64,000 nt of DNA, from contig NZ_JAAAKZ010000009.1 in assembly GCF_009905605.1 (NCBI RefSeq), positions 148,284 through 212,283 of the forward strand, given 5' to 3'. The notes under the pieces are model-generated. The model was not told where the DNA came from. It made no database searches and worked only from the letters and a program-made list of their open reading frames with translations. Numbering within the stretch: the stretch's first letter is position 1; every line of letters starts with the position of its first letter. Source of the DNA: Runella sp. CRIBMP (lineage in GTDB: Bacteria > Bacteroidota > Bacteroidia > Cytophagales > Spirosomataceae). Below, in pieces: positions 43,341-52,275 of the stretch. The position numbers and the translations under genes were made by a program.

Positions 43341-44402
43341 ATGAACAAAGCCATTATTTTAACCAACGGCCTGCTTACTACCAACGATGCCAAAACGGCC
43401 CACGGCTTGATTCGAGGCACCGAGCGTTACGAAATCGTTGGGGTAATAGACCCACCCACGGCTGGTCGCGACGCAGGCGATGTGCTAGACGGAAAGGCCA
43501 GAAATATCCCCATTTTCGATTCACTTTTGAGCGCACTTGTTCAGCTGAAACAGGTTGATTATCTGATTGTTGGAGTGGCAACGGTGGGCGGCATTTTGCC
43601 CGAAAATATGTTGAATATTATAAAAGAAGCTATCCAACAGCAGATTTCCATCGTCAATGGACTCCACGAATACTTGACTGAAAAACCTGAACTTGTGGCG
43701 CTTGCGGCGCAACATCAAGTGCAGTTGATTGACGTTCGTAAACCCAAATCCCGCCAAGATTTACACTTCTGGACGGGAGAGATTTACGACGTAACGGCCC
43801 CGATTATTGCCGTCATCGGCATGGATTGTGCTCTCGGAAAACGTACCACGGCACGGATGGTTCGTCAAATGTGCGTAGGCCAAGGCATAAACGCCCAGAT
43901 GATTTATACGGGGCAAACGGGTTGGTTGCAAGGTGGTAAATACGGCTTTATTTTTGACTCGACCCTCAACGATTTTGTATCGGGCGAGGTCGAACACGCG
44001 ATTGTTTCGTGTTGGAAAGAAACCCATGCCGACCTGATTTTGGTGGAAGGACAATCGTCGTTGCGCAATCCTAGTGGGCCGTGCGGGTTGGAGTTTTTGA
44101 TTTCTGGAAATGCCAAACACGTTATTTTGGTTCATGCGCCCAAACGGAAATATTTTGACAATGAGCCCCATTGGGGCAGGATTCCGAGTGTGGAATCAGA
44201 AGTGGAAATCATTGAAAAATTTGGGGCAAAAGTAATTGCCTTGGCGTTGAATACGGAAGACTGCTCAGCCCAGGAAGCGCTTGATTACCAGAAACATTAC
44301 GAGCAACAACTGCAAATTCCTGTGCTGATACCGTTGGAAGAAGGGGTGGAGAAGTTAATGCCAACTTTGAAAGAATTGACGCGCTTGAGCGTGGCGCGTT
44401 GA
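43341..44402 (+). CDS. dgcN: DUF1611 P-loop protein, DgcN-like (D-glutamate N-acetyltransferase)
   Basis: A 353-residue cytoplasmic protein with an N-terminal Rossmann-like part (MNKAIILTNGLLTTNDAKTA, VGVIDPPTAGRD) and a C-terminal P-loop domain with GMDCALGKRTTA (160-171), the DUF1611 signature, plus ILVEGQSSLRNPSGPCGLEF and VLVHAPKRKYFD. A DUF1611 member, DgcN, has been shown in marine bacteria to acetylate D-glutamate, acting with the racemase DgcA. The next gene here is an epimerase of that superfamily, which supports the same role. It begins 54 bases after the fusion gene. Alternative: an uncharacterised NTPase of muropeptide metabolism. Confidence 0.85.
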   Translation: MNKAIILTNGLLTTNDAKTAHGLIRGTERYEIVGVIDPPTAGRDAGDVLDGKARNIPIFDSLLSALVQLKQVDYLIVGVATVGGILPENMLNIIKEAIQQQISIVNGLHEYLTEKPELVALAAQHQVQLIDVRKPKSRQDLHFWTGEIYDVTAPIIAVIGMDCALGKRTTARMVRQMCVGQGINAQMIYTGQTGWLQGGKYGFIFDSTLNDFVSGEVEHAIVSCWKETHADLILVEGQSSLRNPSGPCGLEFLISGNAKHVILVHAPKRKYFDNEPHWGRIPSVESEVEIIEKFGAKVIALALNTEDCSAQEALDYQKHYEQQLQIPVLIPLEEGVEKLMPTLKELTRLSVAR

Positions 44403-44458
44403 TGACACAAACAAGGCTGATTAAGACGTCTTTAGGCCGTTAACCTTTGGGTTTTTAC

Positions 44459-45520
44459 ATGAAAATAAAATTGATTCGAGCTTATCTCAAAAATCTGGCG
44501 TTGAGCAAGCCTTACAGCATTGCGGGGTATACGTTTTCGGATGTAGAAAATGTGTTTTTAGAAGTAGAGCTAGAAAACGGCCTGGTGGGCAAGGGGGCAG
44601 CAAGCCCCGCAGAAGAGGTAGTGGGAGAAACCTGCAAACAGACTTTTAAAAACTGTCAATCTGCCTTTTTTGAAAACCTCGTAGGACGAGACATTCGGCA
44701 TTTTCGGCAATTAATTGACGAAGTAAAACGCCATTTTCCGCAGTTGCCCGGCACGCAGGCCGCCCTTGATATTGCCCTACATGATGCCTTTGGGCAGTTT
44801 TTAGGAATTCCAGTGGTGGATTTTTACGGCCAAAAAATAATGCAACTTCCTACATCCGTGACCGTCGGAATCATGTCGGTGGAGGATACGCTTAAAGAGG
44901 CCGCGGAGTACGTCAGACTGGGCTTCAAAGTGCTGAAAGTAAAAACGGGCGAGAACGTTGAGCAAGATATTGAGCGGGTTTTGAAATTGAACGAACGTTT
45001 TCAAAATAAACTCAAAATCAGAGTCGATGCCAATCAAGGTTACGCATTGGTTGATTTGCAAAAATTTTTGAAGGTTACACAATACGTTGATTTAGAGTTG
45101 ATTGAGCAGCCTTTGTTGGTTGGAAAAGAGCAAGAGTTGCTGGTTTTGAAAGAGGAAGAAAGGCGGATTTTAACGGCCGACGAGTCTCTCAAAGATGCGC
45201 ATTATGCGTTGCAATTAGCGCAGGAACCACAGCCTTTTGGTAGTTTCAACATCAAACTGATGAAATGCGGTGGAATCATAAGTGCGTTGGAAATTGCTAA
45301 CATTGCCCAACACGCGGGTATAGACCTTTTTTGGGGTTGCAATGACGAAAGTATTGTGAGTATTACGGCGGCACTCCACGCGGCATTTGCCTGTTCCAAC
45401 ACCCGTTACCTTGATTTGGATGGTAGTTTTGACTTGGCTGAAGATGTGGTAAGTGGTGGGTTTATCTTAGAAAATGGATGTATGAAATTGACCAGAAAGG
45501 CAGGGTTGGGACTTAGTTAA
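44459..45520 (+). CDS. dgcA: Enolase-superfamily epimerase (DgcA / L-Ala-D/L-Glu epimerase type)
   Basis: A 353-residue muconate-lactonizing-subgroup enzyme with the racemase pair KVLKVKTG (Lys160, Lys162) and NIKLMKCGG (Lys266), and metal ligands RVDANQGY (Asp190), LIEQPL (Glu216) and TADESL (Asp241). These are exactly the positions for 1,1-proton transfer on N-acylated amino acids. The substrate is either N-acetyl-D-glutamate (DgcA) or the dipeptide L-Ala-D-Glu from murein. The adjacent dgcN-like gene favours the first, the peptidase-type fusion allows the second. A TTG four codons upstream is rejected; the ATG at 44459 is the family start. Confidence 0.88.
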   Translation: MKIKLIRAYLKNLALSKPYSIAGYTFSDVENVFLEVELENGLVGKGAASPAEEVVGETCKQTFKNCQSAFFENLVGRDIRHFRQLIDEVKRHFPQLPGTQAALDIALHDAFGQFLGIPVVDFYGQKIMQLPTSVTVGIMSVEDTLKEAAEYVRLGFKVLKVKTGENVEQDIERVLKLNERFQNKLKIRVDANQGYALVDLQKFLKVTQYVDLELIEQPLLVGKEQELLVLKEEERRILTADESLKDAHYALQLAQEPQPFGSFNIKLMKCGGIISALEIANIAQHAGIDLFWGCNDESIVSITAALHAAFACSNTRYLDLDGSFDLAEDVVSGGFILENGCMKLTRKAGLGLS

Positions 45521-45575
45521 AAAGCCGATAAGGGTCAAGTTGAAGGAAAGAAAGTAGAAAATGATTGTTTTTTCC

Positions 45576-45583
45576 TAACTTCG
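45576..45583 (+). promoter_or_regulatory. Putative -7 element of the subtilisin gene
   Basis: TAACTTCG is one mismatch from TAnnTTTG and lies 47 bases before the chosen ATG. A very similar upstream text (TTGTTYTTTCCTAA) precedes the DUF5916 gene at 22434. Confidence 0.35.
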
Positions 45584-45630
45584 TCTTGGTCAAATATTAC
45601 TTTTTAACAGCATCCAAAAATCAGTGCGGT

Positions 45631-48468
45631 ATGACTAGGCGTGTTCCATTGTTTTTTTTTAGCCTTCTTTTTTCTTATTTTTCGTTTGCTCAGAAAATTA
45701 ACAAAGATTTTATTGACGGAGAAATATACCTAAAAGTTACTAATAAGCCCGTCGGAACTTTGACGGCTACGGTCAATTTCGAGAGAGAGCTTCCATTTTT
45801 AAAAGATTTTGCTGCCGAATTTGTCCTGACAAAAATGAACCGTGCATTCTTCACCAAGAGTTCTGAAAAACTTCAAAAAATATACCGCCTTACGGTAAAA
45901 AAACCAGACAAAATAGATGCCCTGATTGATTTGCTCAAGCAAAATCCCGAGGTTGAATACGTTGAGAAAGTGCCTTTTCGAACAATCATTGCTACACCCA
46001 ATGACTCGATTGTGGGGGCACAGTGGTCTTTAACCAAAATCAAAGCATTTGAAGCTTGGGATGTAAATGCTGGAGATACAAACATTGTGGTGGCGGTGGT
46101 AGACAATGCCATTCAAACAAACCACGTTGACTTACAGGCCAATATGCTCCCTGGGCGTGACTTGTCGGATAACGACAATAACCCCAATCCTCCCAATACC
46201 AGCTTTAGCCACGGTACACACGTGGCGGGAATCCTCAGCGCCGTGAGCAATAACACGGTAGGAATCGCGTCGGCTTCCAACAACCGAATCAAGATTTTGC
46301 CCGTAAAAGCCACACCTGACGGCGGAAGCCCGCTGGGAATCTACAACGGATTTGAAGGCATCACTTGGGCAGCCGATAATGGGGCCCAAATCATCAGCCT
46401 CTCATGGGGCGGGGCAGGGTATTCGCAGGCTGAGCAGGAAGTGATTGACTATGTGCATTCTAAAGGAATTGTGATTGTGGCGGCGGCGGGAAACAACAAC
46501 AATGATGTGGAAAGTTATCCAGCGGCGTATACCCATGTGATTTCGGTAGCCAGCCTTGATGCCGACGATAAGCGAAGCTCGTTTTCTACGTATGGTTCTT
46601 GGGTGGATATTTCGGCACCGGGGCGCGGTATTTTAAGTACAGTGCCCACTGATGGATACGCCTCTTTTAATGGGACGTCGATGGCTACTCCGTTGGTGGC
46701 GAGTGTATTAGGTTATATTTGGTCGTGCTCCCCTACGTTGACTCCTGCGGAGCTTGAAAGTATTTTAGTCAACACCGCTGATAACATCGACGCCGCCAAT
46801 CCTACCCAAATTGGGCTTTTAGGGGCGGGTAGAATCAACTTGTTGAAAGCGATTTCTTGCTCCACACAGGGGATATTTTCGGCAACGATTACGGCCAATG
46901 GCTCAACTTATCTTTGTGAGGGGGAATCGGTTACGTTGTCGGCCAATACGGGTCCGGGCCTAAGTTATAAATGGCGGGTGAATGGAGAAGAAACCACGAA
47001 TATCGCTGATTCATTGGTGGTTAGTTCCGCCAATGACTACCAAGTGATAATTTCAAAACAGCAATGCGTTATCAATTCTAGTACGGTTGAGGTAAGAAAC
47101 AATACGCTCACTACGGCCGCACCGAGTGTAACCAACAAAGAGGTCTCGTATTGTACGCCTTTAACCATCGGAAACGGATTGTTGGCCAATGCTGCTGACT
47201 GCAACTACTCAGGCCCTACGACTTTTACGTATAACGGACCGACCGTGGGTTATGACGGATTTAGTAAAAATGGCGACGATCCAAGCGTAAATGCCGCGGG
47301 CTTGGGCGGATTAATCACTTCGGCAAAAGTGTCGATTACGTGGGAGAAAAAAGACCAAGGCGACGAAAACACCTGCGATGCAGCTGATGGGGGAGGTAAG
47401 CCCTTCAACGAAGAAGTCTCTTTTAAACTTAAATCTCCATCCGGAACGGTCATTACGTTGATTGCAGCAAACACTTATGCGCCTGGAACAACTACTTCGG
47501 GAATTGTAACGACGGTTTTTGAAGAGGGGGCAAGCTCGATACTTCCAAACTCTCTTCCAGTGTCGGGTACATTTGCTCCCACTCAATCATTGTCGGCTTT
47601 TATCAATGAAGAACCCAATGGCGCATGGACACTTTTGGCCGAAGACAATGGCTATATTGACCCCTTGTGTGTCAAAAATTTTTCAGTCACCCTTACCACC
47701 AACAGCCCAACGCTGGCACCGACCGTTACTTGGTGGGATTCCGCCACGGGAGGGTCGCTTTTAGGTTCGGGAGCGGAGTATTTAGCCTTGACCACGACCG
47801 TGGGAGCACAAACCTTTTATGTGCAATCCAAATGCGAAGGGCTTTGTCCAAGCCCCAGAACGCCCGTTACTGTGACAGTGATGCCCATACCTCAGGTCTA
47901 CGTATTTCCGATTTCAATGAACTTAGCCAACGATAGTACGTTCAATAATTTTCTAAAAAATCAACCACTTCAGGTGGCCAAAGACACTAATAATCAGTAT
48001 ATAATAGTTGATTCAACCATGGTAGGAGGTGTGGTGATTGGCAATACGCCGCCGTTGACAAGCCCCGTCACGCTTTGTTCGACAAAAACGTACCTGCTGT
48101 TGGCCATCGGCTGTCCAACGAATAAAATATCGTGGTCGAACGGTAAAAAGAGTCAAGCGCTTCTCGTCACGCCATCCACGCCGATGAATTATTCGGCCAC
48201 CTGCACAGATTCACTAGCTACCTGCGCGCCCATTACGTCCAATACCGTCGCTTTTGTATCACCGCTGACGAATGTGTTGATTACGGACAAAATCTACGCC
48301 AATTCGGTGCAGACTTTTACGGGAATGACCATTACGGCCTCTAACGAAATAGAAACTCCCGCTCAAATTCAATACCGAGCCAACAATGCCATTCTTTTAA
48401 ACCCAGGTTTTAGCGCAAGCGGAAACAGTGTTTTTACGGCGCAAACTGGAATAGGTTGTGATAATTGA
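45631..48468 (+). CDS. Secreted S8 (subtilisin) peptidase with P-domain and surface modules
   Basis: A 945-residue protein: signal peptide (MTRRVPLFFFSLLFSYFSFAQ), an inhibitor-like propeptide, and a subtilase domain with VVAVVDNAIQTNH (Asp), HGTHVAG (His), and NGTSMATPLVAS (Ser). The Asp motif is DNA instead of the usual DSG/DTG. After it come an Ig-like region (ITANGSTYLCEGESVTL), a proprotein-convertase P-domain (SITWEKKDQGDEN, WTLLAEDNGYIDPLC) and C-terminal beta modules ending in TPAQIQYRANNAILLNPGFS, a 3-coathanger-stack type domain common in Cytophagales. It should be an extracellular or cell-surface protease. The TTG-started frame from 45565 is rejected. Confidence 0.92.
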   Translation: MTRRVPLFFFSLLFSYFSFAQKINKDFIDGEIYLKVTNKPVGTLTATVNFERELPFLKDFAAEFVLTKMNRAFFTKSSEKLQKIYRLTVKKPDKIDALIDLLKQNPEVEYVEKVPFRTIIATPNDSIVGAQWSLTKIKAFEAWDVNAGDTNIVVAVVDNAIQTNHVDLQANMLPGRDLSDNDNNPNPPNTSFSHGTHVAGILSAVSNNTVGIASASNNRIKILPVKATPDGGSPLGIYNGFEGITWAADNGAQIISLSWGGAGYSQAEQEVIDYVHSKGIVIVAAAGNNNNDVESYPAAYTHVISVASLDADDKRSSFSTYGSWVDISAPGRGILSTVPTDGYASFNGTSMATPLVASVLGYIWSCSPTLTPAELESILVNTADNIDAANPTQIGLLGAGRINLLKAISCSTQGIFSATITANGSTYLCEGESVTLSANTGPGLSYKWRVNGEETTNIADSLVVSSANDYQVIISKQQCVINSSTVEVRNNTLTTAAPSVTNKEVSYCTPLTIGNGLLANAADCNYSGPTTFTYNGPTVGYDGFSKNGDDPSVNAAGLGGLITSAKVSITWEKKDQGDENTCDAADGGGKPFNEEVSFKLKSPSGTVITLIAANTYAPGTTTSGIVTTVFEEGASSILPNSLPVSGTFAPTQSLSAFINEEPNGAWTLLAEDNGYIDPLCVKNFSVTLTTNSPTLAPTVTWWDSATGGSLLGSGAEYLALTTTVGAQTFYVQSKCEGLCPSPRTPVTVTVMPIPQVYVFPISMNLANDSTFNNFLKNQPLQVAKDTNNQYIIVDSTMVGGVVIGNTPPLTSPVTLCSTKTYLLLAIGCPTNKISWSNGKKSQALLVTPSTPMNYSATCTDSLATCAPITSNTVAFVSPLTNVLITDKIYANSVQTFTGMTITASNEIETPAQIQYRANNAILLNPGFSASGNSVFTAQTGIGCDN

Positions 48469-48487
48469 AGCCTGAATGGAGGCTTTT
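48468..48487 (+). terminator. Short terminator of the subtilisin gene
   Basis: AAGCCT and AGGCTT form a six-bp stem with a six-base loop followed by TT, overlapping the end of the gene. Confidence 0.5.
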
Positions 48488-48595
48488 AGGGTAGGATGGG
48501 GATAATGATAAAATAAAAACTGAACAAAGTAGTTTTGAGGCAGGTGAGGGCTTTGGCACATAAAACCTGTTCATAAACCCGCAAAATACACTAAA

Positions 48596-49435
48596 ATGAC
48601 GCGTCAATTTCGCAGCCTTCTTTGCTTATTGTTCATTGTTTCGGTATCAGTGCAAGCCCAAAAAAAACGTGAATATTTTGGTTGGGGCCTTGTTTGGGCC
48701 GATGAATTTAACGTTGATGGTGCGCCTGATAAAAACAACTGGACATTTGAAAAGGGGTTTGTACGTAACCACGAATTGCAGTGGTACCAGCCCGAAAATG
48801 CCTATTGCAAAAAAGGCAAACTCATCATCGAAGCGCGCCGCGAAAACCGCCCAAATCCAAACTACGACCCCAACAGTCAGGACTGGAAAAAGAACCGAAA
48901 AGAAATCGAATACACCGCGTCGAGCCTTAAAACGCAGGGACTGCACAGTTGGAAATACGGGCGCATCGAAATGCGTGCTCGTATCGACACCCGCGCTGGA
49001 CTCTGGCCCGCCTTCTGGACGCTGGGCGTAGAAGGCGAATGGCCGCGCAATGGCGAAATTGATATTATGGAATTTTACCGGGGAATGCTGCTGGCCAACA
49101 TCGCTTGGGGTAGCGAGACGCGTTTTAAGGGCGTTTGGCAAGACCTTAAGAAACCCATCGAAACCTTTGAAGACCGCCGTTGGGGCAAGAAATTTCACGT
49201 TTGGCGCATGGATTGGGACGAAAAAGCCATTCGGCTGTACGTAGACAACGAACTGCTTAATTTTGTGGAGCTTTCTCAAACCGTCAACCGCGATGGCTCA
49301 GGCAAAAACCCTTTTATGCAACCCCATTATCTACTGCTCAACCTCGCCATCGGCGGCGATAACGGCGGCGACCCTTCGGGTACAAAATTTCCTTCAAAGT
49401 ATGAGATTGATTATGTGCGGGTGTATCAGCGGTAA
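48596..49435 (+). CDS. Glycoside hydrolase family 16 (beta-glucanase/laminarinase-like)
   Basis: A 279-residue secreted enzyme with signal peptide MTRQFRSLLCLLFIVSVSVQAQ. The catalytic motif is NGEIDIMEFYR (ExDxxE, nucleophile and acid/base), preceded by WADEFNVDGAPDKNNW, YGRIEMRARIDTRAGLWPAFW and followed by FHVWRMDWDEKAIRLYVDN and YLLLNLAIGGDNGG, all GH16. It should cleave beta-1,3/1,4-glucan or a related polysaccharide. It abuts the opposite gene with no base between the stops. Confidence 0.96.
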   Translation: MTRQFRSLLCLLFIVSVSVQAQKKREYFGWGLVWADEFNVDGAPDKNNWTFEKGFVRNHELQWYQPENAYCKKGKLIIEARRENRPNPNYDPNSQDWKKNRKEIEYTASSLKTQGLHSWKYGRIEMRARIDTRAGLWPAFWTLGVEGEWPRNGEIDIMEFYRGMLLANIAWGSETRFKGVWQDLKKPIETFEDRRWGKKFHVWRMDWDEKAIRLYVDNELLNFVELSQTVNRDGSGKNPFMQPHYLLLNLAIGGDNGGDPSGTKFPSKYEIDYVRVYQR

Positions 49436-50938
49436 TTACTTCTTCAACTGATTCAAAGTATAAAACACCGCCCTGTTCATTAGTAACTTGCCGTCGGGAG
49501 TTTGTAGTTCTCCCATCTTTAGGTCATACACGTAACCCGCTTTCAGTTCCGCTAGTTTGAACGCCACTTTACGGCCGTCGGGGGAGACTGTTAGCTCTTT
49601 AATAGCCACATCGGCCACATCGGTTTTAGGAGAACCGTAGGGTTGGTGGTATTTGTAGTAATACCGTTGAAATTTGTAAAGTTCAGGGTTAGAGGCGATT
49701 TTGGGGTCTACGGGTAAGGAAAAGGTAAGTTCGAAGCCCTCCGTAGTCAAATTCATTGCCATAATATCAAGCGGTACTTTGCCTTTCCAGTGAATTCTTG
49801 AAAGCCCTTCGTCGCCCACCCAGCCGTGGTCGTTGTGTCCTACCCATAAGTCGCCGTTTTTGTCGAATACCAGCCGATTATTGCCTTTTAGTAGCCCCGT
49901 CCCGTCGCCAAAAGCAACGCAGGCACCTTGCAATTGGCCATTTACCTCTTCCATCAGCAGCCGTACCAATCGTGGATAATCCATTTCTCCGATGAATAAT
50001 TGCCCGGCAAAAGGTCCGAATTTCCCGCCCGTATTATCCAACAGCGGTTGGGTAGGAGAGTGGGCGATTTCGGTATGGGGGAATGCGATAGATTCGCGCG
50101 TTCTCATGCTGTCGAGCTGCGCCACGGGCAACGACAAGGGCTTTACCCTCGGAAAACCTTCTTTCCAAATCAAGCTGGCAACGTGACCATAAAATTTTCC
50201 TTTTTCAACGTGATACAGCGGACTGGTTCCGCGCCAATCGCCCTGATTGTCAGAAACAAACAGTCGGCCTTTAGCGTCAAAACCCAGGCCGTTAGGCGAC
50301 CGAAAACCTGAGGCGTACGGCTCCAGTTTTTGGGTTTTAACATTGTATTTCATGACCCAACCGCGATACGGCACGCAGGAATACATCCGTCCTTCGCGAC
50401 TGAGTGAGTCGTATTGCCCACGTATTTCGGGGCGAATGCCTGCGCCGTTGGATGCAACATTGAGCGCCATAAAGAGGTTGCCTTCTTGGTCTTTCAACGG
50501 CCCAAAAGCAAATTCGTGGTAATTGCCCGACATTCCAAAATCGTCGGTGATGGTTTCGTATACATCGGCTACGCCGTCGGCATTGGTATCTTTGATGCGG
50601 GTCATTTCGGGGCGTTGCACCACCAAAATCTCCGAATTGCTGACGGCCACCACTCCCAACGGATCGTGTAGCCCTTCCGCAAATTTCTTCCACGTTTTTG
50701 TTTTAGGGTTGTAAGTCATTACTTCGCCCAAGTGAAAACACGCTACCAAGCGCCCATCGGGCATAAAATCCATGCCGCCCGTCTCGGCTCGTAGGCCTTT
50801 GGGCAGTTTGATTTGTTCGGTTTCGTAGTAATTTGTGATGGTATCGCGCTGAGCAAAACAATCGTTGAATGAGCCGAAAAGCAAGTAACCAACGAACAAA
50901 AACGATACTATATGAGAGAATGAAGAATGTTTTTTCAT
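49436..50938 (-). CDS. Exported beta-propeller protein, sorbosone-dehydrogenase-like (DUF7133-type)
   Basis: A 500-residue exported protein (signal up to CFAQ). It is a propeller of the PQQ/sorbosone dehydrogenase type: GMDFMPDGRLVACFHLGEV, GLHDPLGVVAVSNSEILVVQ, MTRIKDTNADGVADVYETI, GFRSPNGLGFDAKGRLFVSD, FIGEMDYPRLVRL. The usual PQQ ligands cannot be judged, so it may be a redox enzyme or a binding protein. It is 54 bases downstream of the cupredoxin gene on the same strand, which suggests an electron-transfer pair. Confidence 0.78.
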   Translation of the reverse strand: MKKHSSFSHIVSFLFVGYLLFGSFNDCFAQRDTITNYYETEQIKLPKGLRAETGGMDFMPDGRLVACFHLGEVMTYNPKTKTWKKFAEGLHDPLGVVAVSNSEILVVQRPEMTRIKDTNADGVADVYETITDDFGMSGNYHEFAFGPLKDQEGNLFMALNVASNGAGIRPEIRGQYDSLSREGRMYSCVPYRGWVMKYNVKTQKLEPYASGFRSPNGLGFDAKGRLFVSDNQGDWRGTSPLYHVEKGKFYGHVASLIWKEGFPRVKPLSLPVAQLDSMRTRESIAFPHTEIAHSPTQPLLDNTGGKFGPFAGQLFIGEMDYPRLVRLLMEEVNGQLQGACVAFGDGTGLLKGNNRLVFDKNGDLWVGHNDHGWVGDEGLSRIHWKGKVPLDIMAMNLTTEGFELTFSLPVDPKIASNPELYKFQRYYYKYHQPYGSPKTDVADVAIKELTVSPDGRKVAFKLAELKAGYVYDLKMGELQTPDGKLLMNRAVFYTLNQLKK

Positions 50939-50992
50939 GCTAAATAAATATCTATAAATGAGCGAATTACGTCTCTTAAAAATATAGTAAAA

Positions 50993-52081
50993 TCAATGGT
51001 TGTGGGCGGCAGCGGGTGGTGCCTGTGCCTTATTCCGGTTCATGGTCAATGTCACTTTTGAGGTACCTTTAGGAATCGTCAGCGTGCCATTTTGCCATTT
51101 CCCTACGGACGATTTGTACGTGATTCCGTCGTCGGCCTTGGTAACAAAATACAATATTTGCGTAGTCGGTTTGACAAACGTAAAGACGCGGGTCAGGCCT
51201 TCTTCATTGGCGAGACTTTTTAGTGTTTCCTTTACTTCAACGCCGTCAAGCGCATAGTTGAATGTGGGCAAACGATTTGCTAAGGTGTATCCTTTGAAAC
51301 TCACATCGGGCAATTTGTCGACTTTGCCCACGCGCAGCGGGTAGGTAACGTTATCTTTGAAATATATATTCCCCTGAATTTTGGCAAACGCATTGCCATT
51401 GCCTTTCCAATGGGCGGTGTTGTCCACAAACCCGCCTGCCCAGGCGTATCGCAGATAACATTTGCCCGCGTCGAAACAGTACGAATGCGTAGATGTCAGC
51501 GCTACCGCAATGGCCGCAGGGCTGCAATCAGGCATAAACGTGCGGTACAAAAGCGGGTATTCTAGCGCAAACGGATGCGGAGAACTGACGATAATCTCAG
51601 TGTTTTGGCGAGAAGGCGGTATGTTGGGGTCGGTGGCCAAGGGGGGTAACGGCTTGGTAGTCACGTAGAGTGCGCCGTACATGACATAGCCGTGCCCTGG
51701 GTAAGTACACACGTACGGATATGAACCTTCGGCGCTGGGGGCCATAAACGTAAATGTTTGGGTGGTGTTGGGAATCAATATTTTGCTCGCCGCCAATACA
51801 TCCTCTGACTCGGGTACATAATTGGCCGCTTGCCCTTTATCGCCCATTTTAATGGCTGCTTCAACCACCGATAAGCGTTTGCCGGGTTTAGTAAACACCA
51901 GATTGTGAGCCATATCATCCTCGTTTTTAAGAATGATGGTTACCTTTTGTAAAGGTTTTACGGCAATCCTTACTAAGTCATATTGAAGCCCCGTAATGGC
52001 TTGTAAAGTAATCGTGGTATCGGATTGGGAAAAGCTTTTTGTAGCAATAAAGAGACCGCAAACAATTAAAAATAGACGCAT
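50993..52081 (-). CDS. Cupredoxin (auracyanin/azurin-like) with C-terminal extension
   Basis: A 362-residue exported protein (signal MRLFLIVCGLFIATKSFSQ). The first 150 residues are a blue copper domain with ligands His in DDMAHNLVF, and Cys, His and Met in YPYVCTYPGHGYVMYG. The remaining part contains a second, unrecognised beta-rich domain with CYLRYAWAGGFVDNTAHWKG and a histidine-rich end (PPAAAHNH). It should carry electrons in the periplasm, probably to or from the propeller protein encoded just downstream. The frame is open to 52144, but the ATG before the signal is chosen. Confidence 0.85.
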   Translation of the reverse strand: MRLFLIVCGLFIATKSFSQSDTTITLQAITGLQYDLVRIAVKPLQKVTIILKNEDDMAHNLVFTKPGKRLSVVEAAIKMGDKGQAANYVPESEDVLAASKILIPNTTQTFTFMAPSAEGSYPYVCTYPGHGYVMYGALYVTTKPLPPLATDPNIPPSRQNTEIIVSSPHPFALEYPLLYRTFMPDCSPAAIAVALTSTHSYCFDAGKCYLRYAWAGGFVDNTAHWKGNGNAFAKIQGNIYFKDNVTYPLRVGKVDKLPDVSFKGYTLANRLPTFNYALDGVEVKETLKSLANEEGLTRVFTFVKPTTQILYFVTKADDGITYKSSVGKWQNGTLTIPKGTSKVTLTMNRNKAQAPPAAAHNH

Positions 52082-52223
52082 GAAATAGTGGGTTTGGGAA
52101 ATAACTCTTTGGAGAGAAATGCGTTTTGTAAAATTTAATGACAAAAATAGCCTATTTATCCCTGTTTTGAACGTTAATGAAATGCGGCTTTTGGGAAAAT
52201 GTGACGGATTCGCGAAATTCCTT

Positions 52224-52231
52224 TATTTTTG
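52224..52231 (+). promoter_or_regulatory. -7 element of the DUF5606 gene
   Basis: TATTTTTG matches TAnnTTTG exactly, 45 bases before the ATG at 52276. Confidence 0.5.
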
Positions 52232-52275
52232 CCGCTCAATAAATGGATTGAAACGTTTTATTATAACCATTGGAT

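Noticed and set aside
48647..49279. 210-codon open frame on the minus strand
   Set aside because: Antisense to the GH16 gene with its conserved catalytic motif.
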